Positions 1 to 9,673 of a stretch of DNA of 39,696 nucleotides are shown in pieces. A program made the position numbers and the translations under genes. The notes beneath the pieces are model-generated. The model did no database searches. It saw nothing but the letters and a program-made list of their open reading frames with translations, and had not been told where the DNA came from. The stretch is from positions 1 to 39,696 of the forward strand of contig JAJPJE010000069.1 in assembly GCA_021324365.1 (NCBI GenBank). The letters run 5' to 3'. The number at the start of each line of letters is the position of its first letter. Within the stretch, counting starts at the first letter, position 1. The DNA comes from Terriglobia bacterium (GTDB lineage: Bacteria; Acidobacteriota; Terriglobia; Terriglobales; Acidobacteriaceae).

Positions 1-1
1 C

Positions 2-670
2 GACGGTCCTGCCGGCGCCGGAAAGAGCACTGTCGCTTCGCATCTCGCGCGCAAGCTCGGCTACATTAATCTGGAAACGGGAGCGATGTATCGTGCTCTC
101 GGCCTGCGCGCACTGGAAGCGAAGATCCCGCTCGATGACGAGCAACAACTCGCGGAACTGGCCCGGCATTCAGCAATCTCTCTGATCCCTACAGGCGACG
201 GCAACCGCGTGCTGTTGGACGGCCGCGACGTTTCCGAGCGGATTCGCGAAAGTGACGTGACCGCTGCCGCGTCGCAAGTTTCCGTTCATCCCGCGGTGCG
301 GGAGTGGATGGTCGTGTGCCAGCGCGATATGGGAAAGCAGGGAGGCGTAGTGATGGAAGGCCGCGACATCGGCACAAAAGTCTTTCCCGACGCTGATATA
401 AAGATCTTCCTTGATGCCGACGAGAGCGTTCGTGCGGAACGGCGCATCCGGCAACACTCGGTAGAGAGCAGCGCTGATTACGCAAAAAAGATTGCCGAAG
501 AGATGCGCCAGCGCGACCGGCGCGACACCACCCGCGCTACTTCTCCGCTTCTAGCCGCTGCGGATGCCGTGATCCTGGATTCCAGCCATATGAGTCTCGA
601 CGAGGTGTTGAGCACAATCGAGAAACTCGTGAACGAAAAGCTCTTGTCCCGAGCCATCACGCAGTCCTAA
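2..670 (+). CDS. cmk: Cytidylate kinase, 5' end cut by window
   Basis: Cytidylate kinase phosphorylates CMP and dCMP with ATP in the cytoplasm as part of pyrimidine nucleotide salvage. The frame is open from base 2. It begins inside the P-loop (DGPAGAGKST) and continues into LGYINLETGAMYRALGL, the usual N-terminal block of Cmk, so only the first few codons lie outside the window. The later blocks GRDIGTKVFPDADIKIFLDA and RDRRDTTRATSPL match the NMP-binding and lid regions. The internal ATG at 86 is therefore not the start. The gene ends with TAA at 668-670. The 294 bp that follow show no clear gene and no convincing terminator. Confidence 0.95.
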   Translation, partial: DGPAGAGKSTVASHLARKLGYINLETGAMYRALGLRALEAKIPLDDEQQLAELARHSAISLIPTGDGNRVLLDGRDVSERIRESDVTAAASQVSVHPAVREWMVVCQRDMGKQGGVVMEGRDIGTKVFPDADIKIFLDADESVRAERRIRQHSVESSADYAKKIAEEMRQRDRRDTTRATSPLLAAADAVILDSSHMSLDEVLSTIEKLVNEKLLSRAITQS

Positions 671-964
671 AACCAATTCTCATCCTGGGGAATACGATGG
701 GAAATATATCGGCCTGCTACCACAATCACTAAAGATTTAGTTCTCCTTTTTTGCCGGAGACTCGCAAAGTCAATTCCCAAATCGCAACTAAGGTTTCGAA
801 ATGCCGCGCTGGAAGCACGACATCCACAAAAACTTTTGCATACAATTACTGGTGAAATTATCTAAAAAAGGTGTTAGCGAACTGGGTTTGAGTGAGCAAA
901 GCTCGTCCCGCAACGTCAATCTGTCCGGCCCCGGAGCCGGTTCTTCCTCAGGAGAATAAGCGGT

Positions 965-2347
965 ATGGCCTCCCCTGCGAAGTTCCGCATCGACGTCGAC
1001 ATCCACAACATCCTCACCGGCAGTAATCAGAAAGGGCCTGAGCCCGCCAAGGCCATGGGCCTGACTTTACCGCAGCCAAAGTTTCCGCAGCATCCGGAAT
1101 TGCTGAGCGATCCCGGTCCAACCGTCCCGCCTGAAAGGCGCGAATGGAGCACCCGGGAGATCTACCGCAAGATGCGGGGCTGGCTGTTTCCCTACATTCG
1201 ATCGCGGGTGTACCCGGGAGAGTTCCACCCGATTACGGCGTATCTATTTCTCGAATACAAGTGCAACCTGGATTGCTGGTACTGCTGGTCGTTCAATAAC
1301 CAGGTAAAGGGAATGACGGAAGATGTTGCAAAGCGATCCATTGACTGGCTGCACGATCATGGGTGCCGAGTTCTCGCCCTGATGGGTGGCGAGCCGTTGT
1401 TGCGCCCGCAGTTTGCCCACAAGGTGGTGGACTACGCAGCCAAGAAAGGATTTTGGGTCTACATCGCGACGAACGGACGGTTGCTGCGTCCTGAGGTCAT
1501 GGATCGCCTTGGCGATGCGGGCGTCGCCTGTATTAACTTCGCGTTGGACTCGTGGGATCTGAAGCCCAGCCTTCCAAAAGCACTGGTTCCGGCCGAGAAG
1601 AACCTGGAGTACGTGCTGAAGAAGCAGTACGTGTATGGAAACATGGTGTTCTTCAACATCAACATCTGCCGCAACAACCTGGAAGATGTGCGCCGGTTGA
1701 CCGAATATGCGAGGGAACATCGTGTAGCGACCGATTATCACATTAATGAAACGCCAATGATCGAGCAGGATGATCACTTCAAGCATCTGTATGACAATCC
1801 AACGTACATTCGTCCGGAAGACTGGCGTGCGGTCGACGAGACCATCGACTGGATCATCGAGAAGAACCGATCCGGATACCAGATGGTGAACTCGATTCCG
1901 CGGCTGAAGGAGATGAAAGCGTTCATTCGGATGTCATCGGGCCTGGATCTGCGAAAAGTTGGCTGGTATGGCGACGGCACCAGCGGCAACGGGGAAGTGA
2001 CCGCTCTGATTGACGCTATGCCCGGAATCGAACGCGACGAAAGTGGCGAGTTGAGCTTTGCGGAATGGTCCTGTCGCGCGGGCCAGAACAACGTCATCAT
2101 CCGTACCGACGGTACCGTGGGACCGTGCTTCCCGATGTATTCGTCGAACTATGATTGGGGAAACATCGATCAGCCGAAGTTCGACGCGAAGCAGATGGGC
2201 GAAATGAAGAAGACCTGCCAGAAGCATTGCTTCTCGACGCTGAACCATAACCTAGCGTACTGCTATAACGACGCGCGCGTGATCAAGTGGTTGTGGAAGC
2301 AGGCGAAGAACGGATTCGGAGCAGGAGCTCGCAGTTTCGAGGACTGA
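965..2347 (+). CDS. Radical SAM protein with SPASM-like C-terminal domain, substrate unknown
   Basis: A 460-residue cytoplasmic radical SAM enzyme. The CX3CX2C cluster motif is CNLDCWYC (C100, C104, C107), followed by the SAM-contacting MGGEPLL. The C-terminal third has a SPASM/twitch pattern: a Cys (CRAGQN), an IRTDGTVGPC segment, a GNI motif, then KTCQKHC and a late Cys (AYCY), as expected for auxiliary [4Fe-4S] clusters. The first 95 residues are an extension with no recognised fold. AGGAGAA at 950-956 lies 8 nt before the ATG. The gene stands alone: there is no precursor peptide, transporter or partner enzyme beside it, and it has its own terminator. SPASM proteins modify peptides, proteins or small molecules; the substrate cannot be read from the sequence. 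Radical SAM class is sure, function unassigned. Confidence 0.9.
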   Translation: MASPAKFRIDVDIHNILTGSNQKGPEPAKAMGLTLPQPKFPQHPELLSDPGPTVPPERREWSTREIYRKMRGWLFPYIRSRVYPGEFHPITAYLFLEYKCNLDCWYCWSFNNQVKGMTEDVAKRSIDWLHDHGCRVLALMGGEPLLRPQFAHKVVDYAAKKGFWVYIATNGRLLRPEVMDRLGDAGVACINFALDSWDLKPSLPKALVPAEKNLEYVLKKQYVYGNMVFFNINICRNNLEDVRRLTEYAREHRVATDYHINETPMIEQDDHFKHLYDNPTYIRPEDWRAVDETIDWIIEKNRSGYQMVNSIPRLKEMKAFIRMSSGLDLRKVGWYGDGTSGNGEVTALIDAMPGIERDESGELSFAEWSCRAGQNNVIIRTDGTVGPCFPMYSSNYDWGNIDQPKFDAKQMGEMKKTCQKHCFSTLNHNLAYCYNDARVIKWLWKQAKNGFGAGARSFED

Positions 2348-2382
2348 AACAAGCGGATCACCACGAACGACCCAACAATTCG

Positions 2383-2415
2383 GAAAGGGCACTCCTTGTG
2401 CCCTTTCTAATATTT
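2383..2415 (+). terminator. Rho-independent terminator after the radical SAM gene
   Basis: A perfect 10-bp stem (GAAAGGGCAC, 2383-2392, with GTGCCCTTTC, 2398-2407) closes a TCCTT loop. It is followed by the A/T-rich TAATATTTT and sits 36 bp after the stop codon. The tract is not a pure T run, so termination may be partial. Confidence 0.8.
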
Positions 2416-2587
2416 TCCCAAGGCGAGCACCAGCATACGAAAGAAATCGACCGAAAGGTTTCGCCTTCCATTAGGACGTGAGCGAGCGGTTCCTTTGCGT
2501 GCGGGAAAGATCGATTAACAGACTACAATGTCAGGCGGAATAAAACTCCGCCCCCGCACTCATTTCGCGGAACACCAGGGATTCGCA

Positions 2588-4120
2588 ATGATTACTCGTC
2601 GTGAATTTGTGTACGGTAGTGCTGCGGTTTCTGTTTCATTGGCGTTAGCTCCGCACAGCCAGTTGCTTTTTGCGCAACCTGAGGGTGGCACTTACCGCAA
2701 TCCGATTCTTGCTGGAGATCATCCCGACGCCAGCCCGATCCGGGTAGGCGATGACTTTTATCTGACGCACTCCAGCTTCGACTACGCGCCCGGCTTGATA
2801 ATCTGGCACTCGCGAGACTTGCTCAATTGGCGCCCTGTTGCGGCAGCGTTGCGTAAGTATTACGGCAACGTATGGGCGCCGTATCTCTGTGAATATGAGC
2901 AGCGCTATTACATTTATTTTCCGTCTAATCAACGGCTCTGGGTTGTACATGCCGAACATGTCGCCGGACCGTGGAGCGAACCGATTGATCTAGGGATCAA
3001 TGCGATCGATCCCGCACACGTGGTGGAAAACGGCCGGCGCTTTCTTTACATGGCGGGAGGACGGATGGCGGAGCTAACGTCTGATGGACTTGCCGTGAAA
3101 GTTCCTCCGCGCGTTGTGCTTGAGCCGTGGCCGCTGCCTACCTCCACTCGGATGGAGTGCATTTGCCTGGAAGCGCCAAAACTGCTGCAGCGGGACGGCT
3201 ATTACTACTTGAACGTAGCTGAAGGAGGCACCGCAGGTCCGGCAACCAGTCATTCGGTTGTTAGCGCGCGCAGTCGACACGCGGAAGGACCGTGGGAGTT
3301 CTCGCCTTACAATCCGATCGTGCGTACGCATTCGCGCAACGAACGCTGGCTAAGCGTGGGTCATGGGCGTCTGGTCGATACACCTGCGGGGAAGTGGTAT
3401 ATGACGGTCCACTCGTACGAGAACGGGTATCGCACTCTTGGCCGGCAATTGTTGCTGCTTCCGATAGAGTGGACTGCCGACGGCTGGTATCGTGTGCCGC
3501 AAGGTATCACTGCCGATTCAGCGATGCCGGTTCCGATTCCGGGTACCACACAACACCCATCCCTGGATCCTTCCGACGATTTCACCTCTCCCGAGTTGGG
3601 CTTCCAATGGGGATTCTGGCACGAATATGACACGTCCCGGTTCAGCATCGGCAACGGCGCGCTTACGCTGGAAGCACGCGGCAAATCACTCGGCGACACG
3701 CCGGTGCTTACGACCGCGGTTGGCGGCCATTCCTACACTATTGAGATCGACGTGGAAATCGAGCCCGGCTGCCAATCGGGGCTGCTACTTTTCTATGACC
3801 CCGAGCACACAACCGGCATTCTCATCGACTCTGATGGAATCGGTGCGCGTCTCGGTACCGGTTTCATCCCGAGCCGTTATGAAAAGGGCGCTACCCGCGC
3901 CACGCTGCGTGTCGTCAACGACCGACAGGAAGTGGACTTCTATTTCCGCGTACCTGGGAAAGCATGGCAGCGTACGCTGGAGTCTGCGGAGATCTCGGGA
4001 ATGCAGCACAATGTGCTGGGAGGTTTCCTCGATGTTCGTCCGGCGGTATTTGCGTGCGGGTCGGGGAAAGCTACCTTGCGCAATTTCCGCTGCTGGCCGG
4101 ACGTAAAAGCGCCATCATAA
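2588..4120 (+). CDS. Exported glycoside hydrolase family 43 (beta-xylosidase/arabinosidase type)
   Basis: A 510-residue GH43 five-bladed beta-propeller enzyme, likely cleaving xylose- or arabinose-containing glycans outside the cytoplasm. The N-terminus (MITRREFVYGS, a hydrophobic stretch, then LLFAQ) resembles a Tat signal. The family triad is visible: catalytic base D47 in GDHPDAS, pKa-modulating D141 in AIDPAHV, and general acid E195 in LEAPKLL. Residues from about 330 to 510 form a second beta-rich domain like the concanavalin-type C-terminal domain of many GH43 xylosidases. The start at 2588 is preferred because CAGGGA lies 6 nt before it; an in-frame ATG at 2528 has no ribosome site and would bury the signal. 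The TonB receptor and permease downstream suggest a substrate-uptake locus. Exact substrate is unknown. Confidence 0.88.
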   Translation: MITRREFVYGSAAVSVSLALAPHSQLLFAQPEGGTYRNPILAGDHPDASPIRVGDDFYLTHSSFDYAPGLIIWHSRDLLNWRPVAAALRKYYGNVWAPYLCEYEQRYYIYFPSNQRLWVVHAEHVAGPWSEPIDLGINAIDPAHVVENGRRFLYMAGGRMAELTSDGLAVKVPPRVVLEPWPLPTSTRMECICLEAPKLLQRDGYYYLNVAEGGTAGPATSHSVVSARSRHAEGPWEFSPYNPIVRTHSRNERWLSVGHGRLVDTPAGKWYMTVHSYENGYRTLGRQLLLLPIEWTADGWYRVPQGITADSAMPVPIPGTTQHPSLDPSDDFTSPELGFQWGFWHEYDTSRFSIGNGALTLEARGKSLGDTPVLTTAVGGHSYTIEIDVEIEPGCQSGLLLFYDPEHTTGILIDSDGIGARLGTGFIPSRYEKGATRATLRVVNDRQEVDFYFRVPGKAWQRTLESAEISGMQHNVLGGFLDVRPAVFACGSGKATLRNFRCWPDVKAPS

Positions 4121-4498
4121 GATTCGGCCACTTTCTGCTGTTCGTGTTGTGCTGCATTGCACGTTCATAATCACGTGGCGACCTTGACCTTGGTCCAAAG
4201 CGGAGTGGCGCAGTCGTTTCCTTCACCATTTCTACTGAGGCGAGTGGGGCCTGCAGATTGTGGGTGCGACTGGCTCCACAATTTCGCGCCGCGACGGTTG
4301 ACATTTTCGTACTCGCAAAGAGCGACCTACTACTGCTTTTCTACTATTGTTTGCTGCTCTCTTCTTACGAATAATCGCGACACTCTGCTGTGGGGGATTT
4401 CAGCCCGCTAATTTGAGCTGGGCAGTCGTGCGCCAATCACGCGTGTGAGCGCAAGTGTGCGTGTTCTTATCAATCTGTGCTGGGGGATTCGAAACAAT
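4121..4498. other. Non-coding spacer between GH43 and TonB receptor genes
   Basis: These 378 bp have no convincing ORF. A perfect -35-like TTGACA lies at 4298-4303, but no matching -10 sits 16-19 bp downstream. The words TGGGGGATT near 4391 and near 4481 are repeated, the second acting as the likely ribosome site of the receptor gene. A promoter for the receptor is expected here but could not be placed. Confidence 0.5.
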
Positions 4499-7400
4499 AT
4501 GAGATTTGTTCATCGGTTGCCGGTCTTAATTATTGTTGTTTGCGCCAGTCTGTGCGCTCAGCAGATCACCGGGAACATCCGTGGCACGATCGTCGATTCG
4601 ACAGGCGCGCTAATCCAGGGTGCGACAGTCACTGCTCGGCAGACCGAAACTGGTTTGTCGCGTACGACAACTACAGATCGAAATGGAAACTACATTTTGC
4701 TCGAGTTGCCAGTCGGGCATTACCGTCTGCAAGTCACGGCGAAAGGATTTCAGGAATATATCCAGGACGGAATCTCGCTGAATGTCAACGAGACAGCGTC
4801 GGTTCCCGCGCACCTCGTGGTCGGGTCTGAGAGAGAGCAGGTCCAAGTGCGGGCGGATGCTGATCTAATCGAACCCACCGTCACCAGTATGGGCAAGGCA
4901 GTATTGCAACAAGAACTGGAAGAGTTGCCGCTGAACGGGCGTAACTTTTCTCAACTTGGTCTCCTTCAGCCCGGCGTGGTGCCTCTGACTCCGGGCCTAG
5001 CGGAGGCGGGCGGTTCACTTCGCGCCGGGCAGGCGTATGCCGTAAACGGGCAGCGCCCTGAGTCGAATAACTTCCTCATCGACGGCGCAAATAATTTCAA
5101 TGGTGTTGATGCAGGATTCGTGCTCAAGCCGCCAGTAGACGCGATCAGCGAATTCCGCATTCTCACGCACAATGCTACTGCTGAGTTCGGTGATAGCCTG
5201 GGATCGACCACAAACATCGTTACCCGTTCGGGCTCAAACAATATCCATGGCACGCTCTGGGAGTTCATCCGAAACGATGCCTTCGATGCACGGAACTACT
5301 TCGCTCAGCAAACGGAACCTCTAAAGCAGAATCAGTTCGGCGCCACTTTCGGCGGACCGATCAAAAAAGACAAGACTTTCTTCTTCGGCTTCTACGAGGG
5401 ATTTCGGAATCGGCAGGGCGAGACGGCATTGACGACAGTTCCATCCCTGAAGCAACGGAATGGGGATTTTTCAGAATTATGTCCCGAAGGATTTACAGGC
5501 GGGATGTGTAACAATCCGGCTCACCAGTTGTTTAACGTGTTTGCCAATGCACCGTATCCGAACAATCAGTTGCCGTCGGTCAATCCGATTTCGCAGGGAC
5601 TGCTGAGTTTCTTCCCGCTGCCCAACGTGGGCACGAACCTCTTTTCGACCACCCAGATACTGCACAACGATAGCGATCAATTTGGGATTAAGATTGACCA
5701 CTATCTCACGGCGCGAGATACGTTGAACTTCCGGTACATGTTCGACCAGTTGTCGCAGCTGGATCCATTGTCTCCGAGCGGAGCAAGCGTGCCGGGATTC
5801 CCGGTGGGTGAAGATCAGCGTGCGCAGAACTTCGTTGCCCAGGAAACGCATACCTTTTCGTCGGCCATGATATTTGTTGGGCGTTTCTCATTTCTGCGTA
5901 ACAAGTTCCTGTTCGGCGAACACATGAACAATCAATCGCCGGAAAGTCTCGGGTTCCAATATCAGCCGAGCCTCGGGCTCGCTGCTGGACCGCCATTCAT
6001 TCAGGTAAATGGCTATTCGACGGTGGGAGATCCGATCACTGGTCCGCGGAATACCTACGAAAATGTGTTCGACTACTCAGGGTCGTTCAGTTGGGTACTC
6101 GGGAAACACGAACTGAAGTTCGGCGGCGGGTACCAGCGTCAACAGATAAATGTATTGCAGGGCATCGCCACAAACGGCTTCTTTGTCTTTGCTCCATTCC
6201 CGGTGACCGACGCGTTCGCCAGTTTCCTTTATGGACAGCCCGTAGTGTTTCTTCAGGGCATAGGAGATTTCTCGCGGGGCATCCGCGGAAATGGTCTCAA
6301 CGGCTATATCCAGGACACCTACAAGGTGACATCCCGCCTTACGTTGAACCTCGGACTACGATATGACCTGCCAATGCCCGACACGGAAATTCATAACCGA
6401 CAGTCGCTTTGGATTCCCGGCAGGCAGTCACAAGTGATGCCGAATGCGCCTGCAGGACTCCTCTATCCAGGCGACCCGGGAGTACCGGCTGGGCTCATCT
6501 CGACTGACAAGACGGCTTTCGCGCCGCGTATAGGTGTAGCGTGGGATCCAACAGGCGACGGCAAGTGGTTGATTACTTCGGCCTATGGCATTTTTTACGA
6601 GCCTTATTACACGGGGCAAGGTGGTCCGTTACAGGCGCCGATCAGCGCGCCGCCATACCTGGGAACTCCGCAAGTGAGTTTGCCGAATTTTGGAAATCCG
6701 TTTGGCGGAAATCCCCCAGCGCCTGGGACGTTCTCAACACCACTCACGAATCTGACACTATCTCCGACGATGACCCTTCCCTACACGCAGGACTGGGATT
6801 TGAACGTGCAACGTGCGTTCGGTGAAGATTGGCTGTTTGAAATCGGATATGTTGGAACAAAAGGCACACATCTACCACGCTTCATTGAAGCGAACCCGGC
6901 CGTTTTTGTGCCCGGCTTCGCCAACGGTCAGCCGATTTCCAATTCCAGCAACGCCGATCAGCGCCGGCTATACTCGGGCTGCACTTTAGCGAACTCTCCG
7001 AGCAGTTGCGTGTATTCATCGACAGGAGAGATTGCCAGCATCGCGAACTCTTCCTACAACGCGATGGAAATGAGTATGCGCAAGCGCTTCCGTCATGGCC
7101 TGTCATTCCTCGCCTCTTACACATGGTCGAAGTCCATCGATGATGTGTCGTCTTTCAACATGACGGGGTCGGCCGCGAAACCGGTTGCGGGCGAGAATGA
7201 CCTGGCGCAAAATCCTTTCAACCTGGCTGCGGAGCGCGGGTTGTCGTTGTTCGATGCGAGGAACCGATTCGTCGTCAGTTACGAATGGGCACTGCCGTTC
7301 TGGACCCATCCGCATGGTTGGTATCAACAGGCGTTTGGCGCATGGCAAGTATCCGGCATCGCGACTCTGATGAGCGGGACGCCGTTTACAGTCTTTGATT

Positions 7401-7804
7401 CAAACGACGTTGCGGCACAGGGGAGTGCGCCCGAGATCACCGGATTCTCCGCACAGCGTCCAAACATCGTCGGCAATCCCAATAGTGGGCCACAGTCGGT
7501 CAATGGCTGGCTGAATGCGAGCGCCTATCAGCGGCTCGATCCAGTTGCCAATGCAGGGCAGTTCGGTACTGAGGGCCGCAACGTGAATATCGGTCCTGGC
7601 TACGCTAATTGGGATTTTGCGGCGCTGAAGAATTTCAAGTTAACGGAATCGAAACAATTCCAGTTCCGCGCGGAACTGTTCAACATTCTGAATCACCCGA
7701 ACTTCCGGCTGCCGGACAGCGACATTAGTTCTCCGACCTTTAACCACATCCTGGCGGCGCAAGCACCCCGGCAGGTGCAGTTTGCCTTGAAGTTCATGTA
7801 TTAG
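4499..7804 (+). CDS. Oar-like TonB-dependent outer-membrane receptor
   Basis: A 1101-residue outer-membrane receptor predicted to import a ligand using TonB energy. A signal peptide (residues 1 to about 20, ending CASLCA) is followed by a carboxypeptidase-regulatory-like beta-sandwich (ITGNIRGTIVDSTGALIQGATV... to about residue 100), a plug containing ELPLNGRNFSQL near residue 140 and VNGQRPESNNFLIDG, then a long beta-barrel rich in aromatic strands. It ends LKFMY, with the terminal aromatic residue typical of barrel proteins. This architecture is greatly expanded in Acidobacteriota. The ATG at 4499 is chosen because it directly precedes the signal peptide and has GGGGGA about 11 nt upstream; an in-frame GTG at 4445 is less likely. 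The permease start lies 12 bp after the stop, so the two are probably co-transcribed. Ligand unknown. Confidence 0.92.
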   Translation: MRFVHRLPVLIIVVCASLCAQQITGNIRGTIVDSTGALIQGATVTARQTETGLSRTTTTDRNGNYILLELPVGHYRLQVTAKGFQEYIQDGISLNVNETASVPAHLVVGSEREQVQVRADADLIEPTVTSMGKAVLQQELEELPLNGRNFSQLGLLQPGVVPLTPGLAEAGGSLRAGQAYAVNGQRPESNNFLIDGANNFNGVDAGFVLKPPVDAISEFRILTHNATAEFGDSLGSTTNIVTRSGSNNIHGTLWEFIRNDAFDARNYFAQQTEPLKQNQFGATFGGPIKKDKTFFFGFYEGFRNRQGETALTTVPSLKQRNGDFSELCPEGFTGGMCNNPAHQLFNVFANAPYPNNQLPSVNPISQGLLSFFPLPNVGTNLFSTTQILHNDSDQFGIKIDHYLTARDTLNFRYMFDQLSQLDPLSPSGASVPGFPVGEDQRAQNFVAQETHTFSSAMIFVGRFSFLRNKFLFGEHMNNQSPESLGFQYQPSLGLAAGPPFIQVNGYSTVGDPITGPRNTYENVFDYSGSFSWVLGKHELKFGGGYQRQQINVLQGIATNGFFVFAPFPVTDAFASFLYGQPVVFLQGIGDFSRGIRGNGLNGYIQDTYKVTSRLTLNLGLRYDLPMPDTEIHNRQSLWIPGRQSQVMPNAPAGLLYPGDPGVPAGLISTDKTAFAPRIGVAWDPTGDGKWLITSAYGIFYEPYYTGQGGPLQAPISAPPYLGTPQVSLPNFGNPFGGNPPAPGTFSTPLTNLTLSPTMTLPYTQDWDLNVQRAFGEDWLFEIGYVGTKGTHLPRFIEANPAVFVPGFANGQPISNSSNADQRRLYSGCTLANSPSSCVYSSTGEIASIANSSYNAMEMSMRKRFRHGLSFLASYTWSKSIDDVSSFNMTGSAAKPVAGENDLAQNPFNLAAERGLSLFDARNRFVVSYEWALPFWTHPHGWYQQAFGAWQVSGIATLMSGTPFTVFDSNDVAAQGSAPEITGFSAQRPNIVGNPNSGPQSVNGWLNASAYQRLDPVANAGQFGTEGRNVNIGPGYANWDFAALKNFKLTESKQFQFRAELFNILNHPNFRLPDSDISSPTFNHILAAQAPRQVQFALKFMY

Positions 7805-7816
7805 GACTGCTGAAAC

Positions 7817-9142
7817 TTGCCACTGAAACGGGAACTCGGCCTTTGGGCGGCGATCGCAGCAGTCTGCGGAGAATCGATCGCACTAGGAATCTTTCTCACT
7901 CCGGCAGCGATGGCGAAGTCACTTGGTTCCCCAATGCTGCTGTTCGGAGTCTGGTGCGCGATGGCGCTCATGGCATGCGCCGGAGCGGTTTGCTACGCAG
8001 AACTCGCTGTCACCTTTCCGGAAGCTGGAGGCGGATACGTGTACCTCCGGCATTTTTACGGAAAGCGAGTGGCATTCCTCTATGGGTGGATGTCGATGGC
8101 CGTAATGGACTCCGGACTTGCAGCCGCATTGGCAGTCGGCGCAACGGCCTACCTATCAGTACTCTCTCCAGTCGTGGGTCACTTTCCAGGAGAAACTGCG
8201 GCGATTCTTCTAATAATGATTGCAGCGATTAATTATTGCGGGACACGCCTCAGCGGCGCGTTCATGGCAACGGTAAATTGGCTGAAGCTGCTTATTATCG
8301 CTGTGCTGATTGCGTGGGCATTTGCCAGTCATGGCATTTCGCATTCAAACCTGGTGCCGCTTAGTACTCGGCGCCATGGATCAGACCTGCTTCTCATCGG
8401 CATTGCTGGAGCATTCATCAACGCATTCTTTAGTTACGGCGGGTGGTGGGATGTAACGAAGCTTGCGGGTGAAGTCCGCGATCCACGGAAGAATTTACCG
8501 CGAGCTCTTATTTTTGGAGTAGTCGCTGTCACGCTCGTCTATATCGGCTTGAGCGCCGCGTTCCTGCATGTCGTGCCTTTGCAGAACGTGACATCAAACC
8601 AGGCATTTGTGGCGCAATTCGGAGAAGCGCTCTTCGGGCGAACAGGCGCCGCGGTGCTGTCTGTTTGTGTCCTGATTTCGGTGCTCGGTGGATTGGCGGC
8701 ACTCACAATGGCGGCCCCACGCGTGTACTTCGCGATGGCGCAGAAGGGCGAATTCTTCGCTCTGTTCGGTCGGCTTCATCCGCGATTCAACTCACCCGGC
8801 AATGCGATTCTTTTGCAGTTGTTTTGCTCCCTGGCAGTCCTAGCACTGGGAGCATTCGACAAGATCATCTCGTACATCATCTTCAGCGCCGTGATCTTCC
8901 TGGCTCTCACCGGCGCGACAGTCTTCCGTTTACCCGAAGCGCGCCGACAGTTCTGGTACCCGGTGGCACCGGTGCTCTATATCTTGTGCTGCACCGCAGT
9001 CGCACTGATGATCATTATGCGCAATCCGCTGGAAGCCGTGCTCGGCATCGGCGTAGTCCTGCTTGGGTATCCCCTTTATTGGAAGTTGCCGAAATCGCAG
9101 GACGAGCACCAGACTCCGTTGCAAGCTGCAGTCGGCGAATAG
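7817..9142 (+). CDS. APC-superfamily amino acid permease
   Basis: A 441-residue inner-membrane transporter with about twelve hydrophobic segments. Family signatures are the TM1 segment GIFLTPAAMAKSLGSP, which corresponds to the unwound substrate-binding region of APC permeases, and SYGGWWDVTKLAGEVRDPRKNLPRA, the conserved TM6 to loop motif of the LAT/amino-acid-antiporter branch. The start is TTG at 7817, with AGGAC (7803-7807) overlapping the receptor stop codon, so translation is probably coupled to the upstream gene. Substrate is likely an amino acid or amine, but it cannot be specified. Its link with a GH43 glycosidase is positional only. Confidence 0.88.
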   Translation: MPLKRELGLWAAIAAVCGESIALGIFLTPAAMAKSLGSPMLLFGVWCAMALMACAGAVCYAELAVTFPEAGGGYVYLRHFYGKRVAFLYGWMSMAVMDSGLAAALAVGATAYLSVLSPVVGHFPGETAAILLIMIAAINYCGTRLSGAFMATVNWLKLLIIAVLIAWAFASHGISHSNLVPLSTRRHGSDLLLIGIAGAFINAFFSYGGWWDVTKLAGEVRDPRKNLPRALIFGVVAVTLVYIGLSAAFLHVVPLQNVTSNQAFVAQFGEALFGRTGAAVLSVCVLISVLGGLAALTMAAPRVYFAMAQKGEFFALFGRLHPRFNSPGNAILLQLFCSLAVLALGAFDKIISYIIFSAVIFLALTGATVFRLPEARRQFWYPVAPVLYILCCTAVALMIIMRNPLEAVLGIGVVLLGYPLYWKLPKSQDEHQTPLQAAVGE

Positions 9143-9241
9143 ATTGCAAAATCGGTGCGGTCAATGCCGGACGGGAACGCCAGGGGCGTGTGGTGAAGTT
9201 AGCCAGCTTGCGGCCGCTGGGATCCGCTCAGCCACTATTCG

Positions 9242-9673
9242 TTACGCCACCTTTTGCGCTTGGCTGGGTATCACGCCGATCTGTTTCAGCATGCCCATCA
9301 GATCGTAAACAAGATTCTCCTCTACGATCTGTCTCTGTTCGTTCCAGCGCGCGACGGTACAGAAATCAATGTGAAAGCTCTTGCCAGTGGGCTGAACCAC
9401 CGTTCCGTCAGGCATCGTCATGGGAGCTTTCATGGTGCCGGTAAAATCCGCGACCGTGCATGTCCGTTCACCCTGCGCCAGCATGATTTTGTACGGGTTG
9501 TTGATGAGGTGCTGATCGGGAAACATCTCGAAAAACGCAATTGCCTCCTGCGCGTGAGCGTTAACGCCTTGCGTTGGGGGCTGATTTGGCCGGCGCATAA
9601 TACAGTCCGTGGAGTGATGGCGGCGGAACGTTGCAAGATCTTGTTCGTTCCACGAATCATCCAGGCTCTTCAT
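9242..9673 (-). CDS. SnoaL-like / ester cyclase family protein, start possibly frameshifted
   Basis: A 143-residue protein of the NTF2-like SnoaL (ester cyclase) fold. Evidence is the N-terminal SLDDSWNEQDLATFRRHHSTDCIMRRP, the central FPDQHLINNPYKIMLAQGERTCTVADFTGTM and the C-terminal VARWNEQRQIVEENLVYDLMGMLKQIGV, the usual ending of this family. Its reaction cannot be inferred. The listed ATG at 9673 has GGAG only 3 nt away. A much better site (GAGGTG at 9705-9710, 5 nt before an ATG at 9699) opens another frame that stops after nine codons. A single-base insertion would fuse the two frames, so the gene may be 5'-frameshifted or the sequence may hold an error. Confidence 0.75.
   Translation of the reverse strand: MKSLDDSWNEQDLATFRRHHSTDCIMRRPNQPPTQGVNAHAQEAIAFFEMFPDQHLINNPYKIMLAQGERTCTVADFTGTMKAPMTMPDGTVVQPTGKSFHIDFCTVARWNEQRQIVEENLVYDLMGMLKQIGVIPSQAQKVA

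Noticed and set aside
728-756. Terminator after cmk
   Set aside because: ACTAAA-GA-TTTAGT followed by CCTTTTTT has a six-pair A/T stem with a two-base loop, too weak to call.
4298-4326. Promoter with perfect -35 TTGACA before the TonB receptor gene
   Set aside because: At a 16-19 bp spacing there is no -10 resembling TATAAT, so the match is probably chance.
8665-9444. 259-codon open frame on the plus strand within the permease and beyond
   Set aside because: It runs in the wrong frame of the APC permease and then over the antisense of the SnoaL gene. Composition is Arg/Ser-rich with no motif.
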